Positions 56,399 to 63,562 of a stretch of DNA of 64,000 bases are shown in pieces. The DNA comes from Mesorhizobium terrae (GTDB lineage: Bacteria; Pseudomonadota; Alphaproteobacteria; Rhizobiales; Rhizobiaceae): contig NZ_CP044218.1 of assembly GCF_008727715.1 (NCBI RefSeq), positions 4,047,501 to 4,111,500 on the forward strand, written 5' to 3'. The notes beneath the pieces are model-generated. The model did no database searches. It was not told the origin of the DNA and saw only the letters and a program-made list of their open reading frames with translations. The translations under genes and the position numbers were made by a program. Within the stretch, counting starts at the first letter, position 1; the number at the start of each line of letters is the position of its first letter.

Positions 56399-56803
56399 GT
56401 GGCGAAGGGTTTGTTCGGCAAGGGCATCATCATCCGCGAGGCGCATTTTCCGGGCCGCGCGGCGATCGAGGCTTACGGCAATGGCGGCTTCCGCTTCGCC
56501 GACATGTCGCATCGCGGCTCGCTGCTTTGCCTGCCCTCGGGCATCCATGGCTGGCAGCCGGCCGATGCGACTGCCTTGAGCGTGGCGGATTTCGACAAGG
56601 TTCTGGCCGAGGCCGGCAAGATCGAGATCCTGCTGGTCGGCATGGGCAAGGAGTTGCGGCCCTTGCCGGCGGCGTTGCGCGCCGCCTTGAAGCAGGCGGG
56701 TATCTCGGCCGATCCGATGTCGACGGGCGCTGCGGTGCGCACCTACAATGTGCTGCTCGCCGAAGACCGCGCCGTGGCCGCCGCGCTTGTCGCAGTCGAC
56801 TGA
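56399..56803 (+). CDS. Mth938-like domain protein (NDUFAF3-type)
   Basis: A 134-residue single-domain protein. The Mth938 fold is indicated by IIREAHFPGRAAIEAYGNGGFRF, the SGIHGWQPADATALSV segment and ILLVGMGKELRPLPAALRAALKQAGI, followed by DPMSTGAAVRTYNVLLAEDRAVAAALVAV. The human member NDUFAF3 is a mitochondrial complex I assembly factor. Start is a GTG directly behind secDF. The next gene resembles NDUFAF6, another complex I assembly factor, and begins one base after this stop, so the two are expected to be co-translated. Confidence 0.9.
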   Translation: MAKGLFGKGIIIREAHFPGRAAIEAYGNGGFRFADMSHRGSLLCLPSGIHGWQPADATALSVADFDKVLAEAGKIEILLVGMGKELRPLPAALRAALKQAGISADPMSTGAAVRTYNVLLAEDRAVAAALVAVD

Positions 56804-56804
56804 G

Positions 56805-57647
56805 GTGACTGATCCCGCCAAGACCGTGATCGACATGGTGCGCGGTGCCGACCATGACCGTTATCTGTCGGCGCTCTATGCACCGGCCGAAAAGCGCGAC
56901 GCACTTCTGGCCCTTTATGCCTTTAATGCCGAGATTGCCGGCGTGCGCGACCGCATTCGCGAGGCATTGCCGGGCGAAGTGCGGCTGCAATGGTGGCGCG
57001 ACATCATCGCCTCCGACGCGGCCGATGCCGGCGCCGGTCATCCCTTGGCCGAAGTACTGGTTGCCGCGATCAGACGGCACGACCTGCCCAGGCAAGCATT
57101 CGACAATTATCTGGAAGCGCGCGTCTTCGACCTCTACGACGACCCGATGCCATCGCGCACCGATCTCGAAGGTTATTGCGGCGAGACGGCGTCGGCGCTG
57201 ATCCAGCTTGCGGCGCTGGTGCTCGACAAGGCCGAAGCGCCTCGCTTCGCGGAACTCGCCGGCCATGCCGGCTGCGCGCAAGCCATCACCGGCTTGCTGC
57301 TTCTTCTGCCGCTGCACCGAGCGCGGGGGCAGTGCTATGTGCCGGTCGATATCCTGGTGGCGGTCGGCACATCACCGCAGGAGTTCCTGAGCGGCGATGG
57401 CGGACCGGGCGCCCAACGCGCGGTCGCTGCGATGATTGCACTGGCACAGGAGCACCTTGTTGCCTTCGAGCGTGGAGCGGCCTCTCTGCCGATATCGCTG
57501 CGCCCGGCATTTTTGCCGCTGGTGCTGACGAAAGCCTATCTGGCCGCGATGAGCGGCAAGGCGTCGCCGCTTGCTGGAACGGCACGGCTTTCGGCTTTGC
57601 GCCGGCATTGGCTGCTACTGCGGAAAGCCGGGCGCGGCTGGGGTTGA
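56805..57647 (+). CDS. squalene/phytoene synthase-fold protein, NDUFAF6-like
   Basis: A 280-residue protein of the trans-isoprenyl diphosphate synthase head-to-head fold. The two aspartate-rich motifs that bind diphosphate in real squalene or phytoene synthases are not conserved: the first is AFNAEIAGVRD and the second is replaced by LLLLPLHRARG. The pattern AFN-E-A-V-D, then HRARGQCYVPVDIL and GTSPQEFL, follows human NDUFAF6 as remembered. A non-enzymatic assembly role is therefore more likely than terpene synthesis. The GTG start lies one base after the Mth938 stop. No carotenoid or hopanoid gene is nearby. Confidence 0.85.
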   Translation: MTDPAKTVIDMVRGADHDRYLSALYAPAEKRDALLALYAFNAEIAGVRDRIREALPGEVRLQWWRDIIASDAADAGAGHPLAEVLVAAIRRHDLPRQAFDNYLEARVFDLYDDPMPSRTDLEGYCGETASALIQLAALVLDKAEAPRFAELAGHAGCAQAITGLLLLLPLHRARGQCYVPVDILVAVGTSPQEFLSGDGGPGAQRAVAAMIALAQEHLVAFERGAASLPISLRPAFLPLVLTKAYLAAMSGKASPLAGTARLSALRRHWLLLRKAGRGWG

Positions 57648-57816
57648 ACCGGCCTGCTCCTCAGAGCAGAGCGATCATCTGGAACAGTGCGGAATTTGCC
57701 TGGGCATGTCGACCGCGTCGCACGTGCTCCTAATTCTGTCTTTGACGTAAACGTCAACCATGCTAGGTTTCCGGCGGGTTCGAACGCAGAGGAGGCGTTT
57801 GCCCGGAGGAGCATCC

Positions 57817-58254
57817 TTGATCAGCTTGCCAATTCTTGTGGTGATGGTCGTCTCCGGCATTTCGCTCGCGGTCGCTGCCGTGCATTTTACGGGCGGCAGC
57901 CGGACCGCGCGTCTCGTCGATGCGCGGGCAGCCCTTGAGCGCTTCACCGTCGACTTTCCCGATTTGCGGCCGGCCACGGTCTATCTGACTGAGGATGGCG
58001 GGGCTGCTTTCCTCGATCTTGGCCAGGGCCGGACCGGCGTGGTCCAGGTCATCGGCGATCGCTTTCTGACGCGCATCGTGACGCCGGCGGATGTCGACCT
58101 CGCCAGCCTTGTGGAAAGCAAGGTGCTGTCGCTGCGCTTCAAGGATTTCACCTGGCGGGGCGGGCGTTTCGCCTTTGCCGACGCGGCGGCGGTGCAGGCC
58201 GTGCTCGCCTCACTCGATCCCAAAAGCCAGCCGGCAAGGCAGGAGGCCGCCTGA
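57817..58254 (+). CDS. hypothetical membrane-anchored protein
   Basis: About 145 residues: one N-terminal membrane helix (LPILVVMVVSGISLAVAAVHF), then a soluble domain with FTVDFPDLRPATVYLTEDGGAAFLDLG and a strand-rich end (LSLRFKDFTWRGGRFAFADA). No known family. I chose a TTG start because GGAGGAG lies seven bases before it; a longer frame from an ATG at 57760 is possible. The stop overlaps the sterol-desaturase start by one base, so the two are an operon and the protein may assist that enzyme. Confidence 0.75.
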   Translation: MISLPILVVMVVSGISLAVAAVHFTGGSRTARLVDARAALERFTVDFPDLRPATVYLTEDGGAAFLDLGQGRTGVVQVIGDRFLTRIVTPADVDLASLVESKVLSLRFKDFTWRGGRFAFADAAAVQAVLASLDPKSQPARQEAA

Positions 58255-59204
58255 TGGAGACTTATCAGTTTCCCGATGTCACGAAACTCGCCATTCCGTT
58301 TTTCGTCATCGCCATCCTGATCGAACTATGGCTGGTGCGCACCGGCCGCACCAAGGGGGCGTTCGAGACACGCGATACGCTGACCAGCCTGATGATGGGC
58401 ACCGGTAACGTCGCCGCCGGCATTCTGCTCGGCATCGTCTCCTACTCGGCGCTGTTGTGGGTTTGGCAGTTCCGCTTCCTTGACCTCGGGGTGTCGGTAT
58501 GGACCTGTATCGCGGCCTTCCTGATCGATGACCTGCGCTATTACATGTACCATCGCATCGCCCATCGCTGCCGCTGGGTGTGGGCGGAGCACGTCAACCA
58601 CCATTCCAGCCAGCACTACAATCTCTCGACGGCGCTCCGGCAAAGCTGGACCGGCCTGTTCACCGGCATGTTCGTGCTGCAGGTGCCGATGGTGCTGCTC
58701 GGCTTCCATCCGGCGCTGATCGCCTTCGTCTACGGCTTCAACCTCGTTTATCAGTTCTGGATCCACACCGAGACGATCGGCAGGATGTGGGGCTGGTTCG
58801 AATTCATCTTCAACACGCCCTCGCATCACCGCGTCCACCACGCCACCAATCCACGCTATCTCGATGCCAACTATGCTGGAACGCTGATCATCTGGGATCG
58901 CATGTTCGGTACCTTTGTCGAGGAGCTGGAAGAGGATCTGCCGCGCTACGGCATCGTCAAGAACATCGGCACCTTCAACCCGCTCAAGGTGGCATTCCAT
59001 GAATGGATCGGCATGTTCAAGGACGCCTTCTCACCGGGCCTGACGCTTGGCCAGCGCCTCCGGTATCTGTTCATGCCGCCAGGCTGGAGCCATGACGGTT
59101 CGCGCGACACGTCCGAAACGCTGAAGGCCGCCTATGTGCGGCGCAATCCGACCGAGGCCGGCAGGCCGGGGCTGCCTGACAGCAAGATCGAACCGGCCGA
59201 ATAA
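58254..59204 (+). CDS. sterol desaturase / fatty acid hydroxylase family protein
   Basis: A 316-residue membrane di-iron oxygenase. The histidine clusters that bind iron are complete: YHRIAHRCRWVWAEHVNHHSS and the later SHHRVHHATN, with a further WIHTE between them. About four membrane helices are predicted. The family hydroxylates or desaturates lipids such as fatty acids, sterols or carotenoids; a membrane lipid is the most likely substrate in a rhizobium. The C-terminus (60 residues) is hydrophilic. Confidence 0.92.
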   Translation: METYQFPDVTKLAIPFFVIAILIELWLVRTGRTKGAFETRDTLTSLMMGTGNVAAGILLGIVSYSALLWVWQFRFLDLGVSVWTCIAAFLIDDLRYYMYHRIAHRCRWVWAEHVNHHSSQHYNLSTALRQSWTGLFTGMFVLQVPMVLLGFHPALIAFVYGFNLVYQFWIHTETIGRMWGWFEFIFNTPSHHRVHHATNPRYLDANYAGTLIIWDRMFGTFVEELEEDLPRYGIVKNIGTFNPLKVAFHEWIGMFKDAFSPGLTLGQRLRYLFMPPGWSHDGSRDTSETLKAAYVRRNPTEAGRPGLPDSKIEPAE

Positions 59205-59219
59205 CCTTGGTAGCTGCCG

Positions 59220-59768
59220 TTACTGTGGGCTGGCGACGGGGGTACCCCACGACGACAGAGGTTTTTCACTCGCCGTGCGCACCAGCGAGTCGTAAACGGC
59301 CAGGCTCTGCAGGCGTTGATTATCGCTGCTGCATTGCTGGATGACGCCGCCGGCATACCATGTGCAGCCCAGCCGCTCGCCAGGCAGGGCGCCTGTCGCC
59401 CAATCCTTGACGATACCGTCGGCACCGACACGGAAATAGGCGAGCCGATAGCGTGTGGCCACGCTCTCGCGCTGCATGACGATCCCGGCATCGACATTGG
59501 TTCTGCTCGATTCGACATTGTCGATGTGACGGTAGACGGTGTCGCCGTCGGCCAGGCGATATTCGCCGATCATCGGTCCGTAGATGGTCGCGCCTGCCAG
59601 GCCCTGCGTGGACATCTGGCTCTGCGACGCAATCTGCGCATAAGGCTTGCCCGTCGCATAGCGCATGTAATTGCGGTCGCCGAGCGATTGCAGCGCTTCC
59701 GGTGCCGTCGTGCAGCCGGCGCCGACCGCCAGAATCACGGCGGCAAGGATTATTCTTTTCCGAAACAT
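59220..59768 (-). CDS. hypothetical lipoprotein
   Basis: A 182-residue lipoprotein with lipobox LAVGAGC after a basic start (MFRKRIILAA). The mature part has no known domain; it contains YGPMIGEYRLADGDTVYRHIDN and a cysteine pair (CTWYAGGVIQQC) that could form a disulfide. The gene is convergent with the sterol desaturase and followed by trmFO-side repeats upstream. Expected to sit in the inner or outer membrane facing the periplasm. Confidence 0.8.
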   Translation of the reverse strand: MFRKRIILAAVILAVGAGCTTAPEALQSLGDRNYMRYATGKPYAQIASQSQMSTQGLAGATIYGPMIGEYRLADGDTVYRHIDNVESSRTNVDAGIVMQRESVATRYRLAYFRVGADGIVKDWATGALPGERLGCTWYAGGVIQQCSSDNQRLQSLAVYDSLVRTASEKPLSSWGTPVASPQ

Positions 59769-59810
59769 GATGGCCCCCCGACCAAGAGGTGCGCAGACTA
59801 GCGCATCGGC

Positions 59811-59904
59811 CCGAAAATCGGAATCGATTTTCGGTAAGCACGATGCGCAGCTTCAAAGTGTTAGAGCGTCCTTTGCGCGTCCGAACGGACGCGCGGCGCT
59901 CTAA
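59811..59904. repeat. composite palindromic intergenic element
   Basis: Two hairpins 26 bases apart. The first is CCGAAAATCG-GAAT-CGATTTTCGG (59811-59834). The second has outer arms TTAGAGCG / CGCTCTAA (59861-59868, 59897-59904) and an inner perfect stem GCGCGTCC-GAAC-GGACGCGC (59875-59894). Such composites recur between Mesorhizobium genes (from memory) and may be short mobile repeats or terminators for the convergent messages. Confidence 0.75.
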
Positions 59905-59932
59905 TCTGCCGGTGGGCTGCCGTAAATCCCGT

Positions 59933-61357
59933 CTATTCGGCGGCTTGCGCCTGTGTCGGCAGGCCAAGCCAGGCACGGCAGTCGGCAAGCGCGCGCCCGG
60001 TCGTCGCCTTCTTCCTGGCGACCGACTTGTCCTTGCCGCGGAAACGGCCCTCGAATCCGTCGGGACGCAATTTCGTTCCCGGCTCCAGTGGCGGGAACAA
60101 GCCGAAATTGACGTTCATCGGCTGGAACGAACGCTTGCCGGGCTCTTCGTCGGAGGTGATGTGGCCGCCGGTGATGTGGTTGAGCAGCGCTCCGAAGGCG
60201 GTAGTGGCCGGTGGCAGCGATATGGACATTCCCAACCGTTCCGCGGCTGCGAAACGACCGGCCAGGAGGCCGATGGCGGCGCTTTCGACATAGCCCTCGC
60301 AGCCGGTGATCTGGCCGGCAAAGCGCAGGCCCGGCCGGCTCTTCAACTGCAACGAGCCGTCGAGCAAGGTTGGCGAATTGATATAGGTGTTGCGGTGCAA
60401 GCCGCCCAGCCGGGCGAACTCGGCGTTCTCGAGGCCCGGAATGGTCTTGAAGATACGCACCTGCTCGGCATGCTTCAGCTTGGTCTGGAAGCCGACCATG
60501 TTGTAGAGCGTGCCCAGCGCATTGTCCTGCCGCAGTTGCACCACTGCATAGGCCTTGACCGTCGGATTGTGCGCATTGGTGAGCCCCATCGGCTTCATCG
60601 GGCCATGGCGCAGCGTTTCGACACCGCGCTCGGCCATCACCTCGATCGGCAGGCAGCCGTCGAAATAGGGCGTGCCTTCCCATTGCTTGAACTCGGTCTT
60701 GCCGCCATCGAGCAACGCCTGCACGAAGGCCTCGTATTGCGGCTTGTCCATCGGACAGTTGATGTAGTCCTTGCCGGTGCCGCCGGGGCCGACCTTGTCG
60801 TAGCGCGACTGGAACCAGGCGACATTCATGTCGATCGTGTCGAAATGCGCGATTGGGGCGATGGCGTCGAAGAAGGCGAGCGCATCGGCGCCGGTCTCGG
60901 TGGCGATCGCCTGCGCCAGCGACGGCGCGGTCAGCGGGCCGGTGGCAATAATGGTCTGTCCCCATTCGATGGGTGGCAGGCCGACCATTTCCTCGCGCTG
61001 GATGGTGATGAGCGGGTGCGCCTCTATCTTGGCGGTAACGGCCGCCGAAAAGCCGTCGCGGTCGACGGCCAGCGCCCCGCCGGCCGGAACCTGGCTGGCG
61101 TCGCCAGAGGCCATGATCAATGAACCGGCCAGCCGCATTTCGGCATGCAGGAGCCCGACCGCGTTGCTTTCGGCGTCGTCGGAGCGGAAGGAGTTGGAAC
61201 AGACCAGCTCGGCCAGCCCGTCAGTCTTGTGCGCGTCGGTGCCGCGCACGGGGCGCATTTCGTGCAAGATCACAGGTACGCCGGCTTGCGCCGCCTGCCA
61301 GGCTGCTTCCGAACCGGCGAGGCCGCCGCCGACGATGTGAATGGGGTCTTTGCTCAT
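59933..61357 (-). CDS. trmFO: tRNA (uracil-54-C5)-methyltransferase, folate-dependent
   Basis: A 474-residue flavoprotein that methylates U54 in the T-loop of tRNA using methylene-tetrahydrofolate and FADH2. The FAD-binding start [21 protein letters not shown], the [23 protein letters not shown] block with its active-site Cys, and [10 protein letters not shown] and [16 protein letters not shown] are diagnostic. Length is normal. It lies downstream of the DUF1127/small-RNA array in the same direction, about 80 bases after its last hairpin. Confidence 0.96.
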   Translation of the reverse strand: MSKDPIHIVGGGLAGSEAAWQAAQAGVPVILHEMRPVRGTDAHKTDGLAELVCSNSFRSDDAESNAVGLLHAEMRLAGSLIMASGDASQVPAGGALAVDRDGFSAAVTAKIEAHPLITIQREEMVGLPPIEWGQTIIATGPLTAPSLAQAIATETGADALAFFDAIAPIAHFDTIDMNVAWFQSRYDKVGPGGTGKDYINCPMDKPQYEAFVQALLDGGKTEFKQWEGTPYFDGCLPIEVMAERGVETLRHGPMKPMGLTNAHNPTVKAYAVVQLRQDNALGTLYNMVGFQTKLKHAEQVRIFKTIPGLENAEFARLGGLHRNTYINSPTLLDGSLQLKSRPGLRFAGQITGCEGYVESAAIGLLAGRFAAAERLGMSISLPPATTAFGALLNHITGGHITSDEEPGKRSFQPMNVNFGLFPPLEPGTKLRPDGFEGRFRGKDKSVARKKATTGRALADCRAWLGLPTQAQAAE

Positions 61358-61438
61358 GCAGCCCGCAATAGTCCCTCGGCTCTACGAATGCAATTCTCGC
61401 ACTGCATCGGCTGGGGTTTTGGCAGGGTCCAAAAACAC

Positions 61439-61580
61439 AACACCCGCCGGGGGAGGATGTCCGGCGGGTGTCGTTTTGGTGACCGGCCTCAGGGAGGAGG
61501 AGAGGTCCGGTCTTATTCGTCATCGCCGGGGAGGAGGTCGGCTTTGACGAAATTCCTTTTGCCAATCGGAGAGGGCAAAA
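61439..61580 (-). ncRNA. cuckoo/CcsR-type anti-Shine-Dalgarno RNA, unit 3 (last)
   Basis: Third tandem unit on the minus strand. Linker hairpin TTTTGCC/GGCAAAA (61557-61580), then hairpins at 61520-61548, 61481-61512 and 61441-61470, the first two with CCTCCTCCC in the loop. The last has a ten-pair stem CACCCGCCGG/CCGGCGGGTG, a variant loop (CATCCTCCC), and is followed by TTGTGTTTTTG, so it should end transcription of the whole array. Confidence 0.82.
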
Positions 61581-61597
61581 CTCTCTTTCGGAACAAT

Positions 61598-61739
61598 GCC
61601 CGCCGCTGGGAGGAGGATGCGGCGGGCACCGTTTCGGCGGTCGACCTCAGGGAGGAGGAGGAGGTCGACCATATTCGTCATCGCCGGGGAGGAGGTCGGC
61701 TTTGACGAAATTCCTTTCGCCAATCTGGAGAGGGCGAAA
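61598..61739 (-). ncRNA. cuckoo/CcsR-type anti-Shine-Dalgarno RNA, unit 2
   Basis: Second tandem unit. Linker hairpin TTTCGCC/GGCGAAA (61715-61739), then hairpins at 61677-61706, 61639-61670 (stem GGTCGACCTC/GAGGTCGACC) and 61598-61627 (stem GCCCGCCGC/GCGGCGGGC), each with CCTCCTCCC in the loop. The final GC stem is followed by ATTGTT on the minus strand, a possible partial terminator or processing site. Confidence 0.83.
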
Positions 61740-61757
61740 CTCTCTTTGGGAAACAAC

Positions 61758-61864
61758 GCCCGCCGCTGGGAGGAGGATGCGGCGGGCGCCGTTTTGATGG
61801 TCAATCTTTGGGAGGAGGTAAAGATTGACCGTATCCGTCAGGGCCTGGGAGGAGGTAGGCCCTG
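61758..61864 (-). ncRNA. cuckoo/CcsR-type anti-Shine-Dalgarno RNA, unit 1
   Basis: First tandem unit, starting 10 bases after the second DUF1127 stop. Hairpins: 61839-61864 (CAGGGCCT/AGGCCCTG), 61799-61830 (GGTCAATCTT/AAGATTGACC) and 61758-61787 (GCCCGCCGC/GCGGCGGGC), all with CCTCCTCCC loops on the minus strand. The exposed CCUCCUCCC is complementary to Shine-Dalgarno sequences and mimics the 3' end of 16S rRNA. Confidence 0.83.
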
Positions 61865-61874
61865 CCGAAATTGC

Positions 61875-62015
61875 TTAGCTCGCCTTGCGAGCGACCTTCT
61901 TGATGTCCATACGGAACAGGCCGATATCTTCCAGCTGGCGGTTCGACAGGCGACCGAGCTGCTCGACCGTGTCGCGATAAGCGCGCCAGTTACGGTAGTT
62001 GCGGATCAGGTTCAT
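61875..62015 (-). CDS. DUF1127 small protein, copy 2
   Basis: A 46-residue basic protein read directly from the minus strand: MNLIRNYRNWRAYRDTVEQL followed by GRLSNRQLEDIGLFRMDIKK and VARKAS. This is the short arginine-rich DUF1127 form. In Rhodobacter the homologous CcaF1, encoded just before the CcsR RNAs, is reported to bind RNA and affect maturation of those RNAs. The ATG is preceded by GAAGAGAC. It is too short for ordinary gene callers' length limits but has clear family resemblance to copy 1 (about 60 percent identical) and sits directly before the RNA array. Confidence 0.93.
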   Translation of the reverse strand: MNLIRNYRNWRAYRDTVEQLGRLSNRQLEDIGLFRMDIKKVARKAS

Positions 62016-62065
62016 TTTCGTGTCTCTTCAGTTCGTCGTTCGGGTCGTAGGCGACCCGTAAAGCC

Positions 62066-62206
62066 TTAGGCCGACTTGCGGGCCACGTAGGGAATGTCGC
62101 TGCGGCTGATGCCGAGGTCAGACAACTCCCGATTGCTCAGGCGGCTCAGCTCGGAAACGGTTTCCCGGTAGCGGCGCCAGTTGCGGTAGTTGCGGATCAG
62201 GTTCAT
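62066..62206 (-). CDS. DUF1127 small protein, copy 1
   Basis: A 46-residue basic protein beginning MNLIRNYRNWRRYRETVSEL and containing SRLSNRELSDLGISRSDIP, the DUF1127 core. The first ten residues are identical to copy 2, pointing to local duplication. The longer frame to 62278 has no conserved content. It is first in the predicted transcript DUF1127-DUF1127-small RNA array and has an RpoH-like promoter about 57 bases upstream. Confidence 0.94.
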   Translation of the reverse strand: MNLIRNYRNWRRYRETVSELSRLSNRELSDLGISRSDIPYVARKSA

Positions 62207-62262
62207 GATACTTGCTCGTTTACGTCTTTGTTTCGGTCGTTCATCTTTTCTGTACGACGCTA

Positions 62263-62291
62263 AGATAGGTGGACCCATATCGATTTAAAAG
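62263..62291 (-). promoter_or_regulatory. RpoH-like promoter of the DUF1127/small-RNA transcript
   Basis: On the minus strand: CTTTTAA (62291-62285) as -35, 15-base spacer, and CCTATCT (62269-62263) as -10. The -10 fits the alphaproteobacterial heat-shock sigma pattern CCTATNT; the -35 differs from CTTGAA by one key base. CcsR RNAs of Rhodobacter are RpoH-dependent, which makes this plausible. Confidence 0.5.
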
Positions 62292-62437
62292 TGCGAATGG
62301 CGCATGGCAGCAATGCGTTTTGTGCAATGCAACATGGCGGCCGTTTCACACCGATGTCATAAAGAAGCCAGAATCGGAAAATGACGCGACGTCAAAGATT
62401 TGCTCCGGTCGGCTGGTAATCCGACTAAAATAGTGGA

Positions 62438-63562
62438 GTGACGCCTTTGGCAGGCTATGTGGGCAGAGTCAGGCAAGACATCGCGCGCTGGGTGGAAAGC
62501 GGCCTCATCGACGCCGGTACCGCCGAAAAATTGACCAGCGACATCGAGGCGAATGCACGGCGCTCGCTGAGCTTCGGCTCCATCCTGGCCATGCTGGCCG
62601 CAGTGCTGCTGGCGGCCGCGATCATGATCTTCGTCGCGGCCAACTGGGAAGCGATTCCACGCGTCGCTCGCGTCCTATCGCTGTTTGCGGTGATCGCGGC
62701 CGGCTATGTCGGCGGCGCATGGCTCAAGCTGCGCGACCATCCGGCCTTCGCGGAAGCGGCGTGGGTGGTGGCCGCGGCCGCGTTTGGCGGATCGATCGCG
62801 CTGATCGGCCAGATGTACCATTTCTCCGGTGACGAATCCGGCGCGATACTCACCTGGTGGGCGGGAACCACGCTAGCGGCGGTGGCGCTTCGCTCCAATC
62901 CGCTCACCATCATGGGCGTGCTTATCTCTGGCGGCTGGGTGACGATGAAGCTGCTCGGTTCCTTCAGCATCTGGCGCGGCTTTGACTTTCCTCATGCCTA
63001 TCTGGTCATGCTGGTCGTGCTGTTTGCCGTGTCCTACTGGACCCGGAGCCGGCCGTCCCGCCATCTCGTGCTCATTTCGCTCATTGGCTATGCAGCATTC
63101 CTGACACTGGATGGCGATCGTGCCTTCATGTTGGCCGAACTGGCAGCCGTTTCGGCGGCTGTTTTCGGCGTCGCCGTCTTCGCCGCGGAGCCGGTCGACC
63201 GGATCGTTCAATTGGGCGGGCGCCTGTCGCTGCATGCCTTTGTCGGTTTTCTCGTCGGCATGTTCATCCTGCAATTCCAGATCGAGGGCTCGGGCGGGTT
63301 CGCTCCGGTTGCCGCGATCACATTGGCGGGCATCGCCGCTGCCATCGTGCTGGCCGGTCGCGAGAGCCGTGGACTGCGCTGGATCGCCTATGTCGGCTTC
63401 GCGTTCGAGCTCATTGTCATCTATGTGGTGATGATGGAGACGATGCTGGGCACGGCCGGCTTCTTCCTGGCCGCCGCGGTCATCCTGGGCATCCTCGCCT
63501 TTGCCATCATCCGCATTGAGAAACGCATGAAAGGCCCAACCGGCCAGGGAGCAGCGTCATGA
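62438..63562 (+). CDS. DUF2157 domain membrane protein
   Basis: A 374-residue protein. The first 45 residues are a soluble helical segment (VRQDIARWVESGLIDAGTAEKLTSDIE), the DUF2157 hallmark, followed by LSFGSILAMLAAVLLAAAIMIFVAANWEAIPR and about ten further membrane helices. Function unknown. The start is a GTG with GTGGAG nearby. The stop overlaps the next gene's ATG by four bases (ATGA); DUF2157 and GDYXXLXY genes are regularly paired, suggesting a joint envelope function. Confidence 0.9.
   Translation: MTPLAGYVGRVRQDIARWVESGLIDAGTAEKLTSDIEANARRSLSFGSILAMLAAVLLAAAIMIFVAANWEAIPRVARVLSLFAVIAAGYVGGAWLKLRDHPAFAEAAWVVAAAAFGGSIALIGQMYHFSGDESGAILTWWAGTTLAAVALRSNPLTIMGVLISGGWVTMKLLGSFSIWRGFDFPHAYLVMLVVLFAVSYWTRSRPSRHLVLISLIGYAAFLTLDGDRAFMLAELAAVSAAVFGVAVFAAEPVDRIVQLGGRLSLHAFVGFLVGMFILQFQIEGSGGFAPVAAITLAGIAAAIVLAGRESRGLRWIAYVGFAFELIVIYVVMMETMLGTAGFFLAAAVILGILAFAIIRIEKRMKGPTGQGAAS

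Noticed and set aside
56805..57647. Phytoene or squalene synthase for carotenoid or hopanoid synthesis
   Set aside because: Both diphosphate-binding aspartate motifs are missing and no terpenoid gene is adjacent; an NDUFAF6-like role fits better.
61439..61864. CRISPR-like array
   Set aside because: The repeated units are 158 bases with hairpins of varying stems and no short identical repeats with unique spacers; no cas genes.
61596..62069. Plus-strand open frame across the GGGAGGAGG repeats
   Set aside because: It reads through structured RNA hairpins and antisense to a DUF1127 gene; composition is repeat-driven and no family is recognised.
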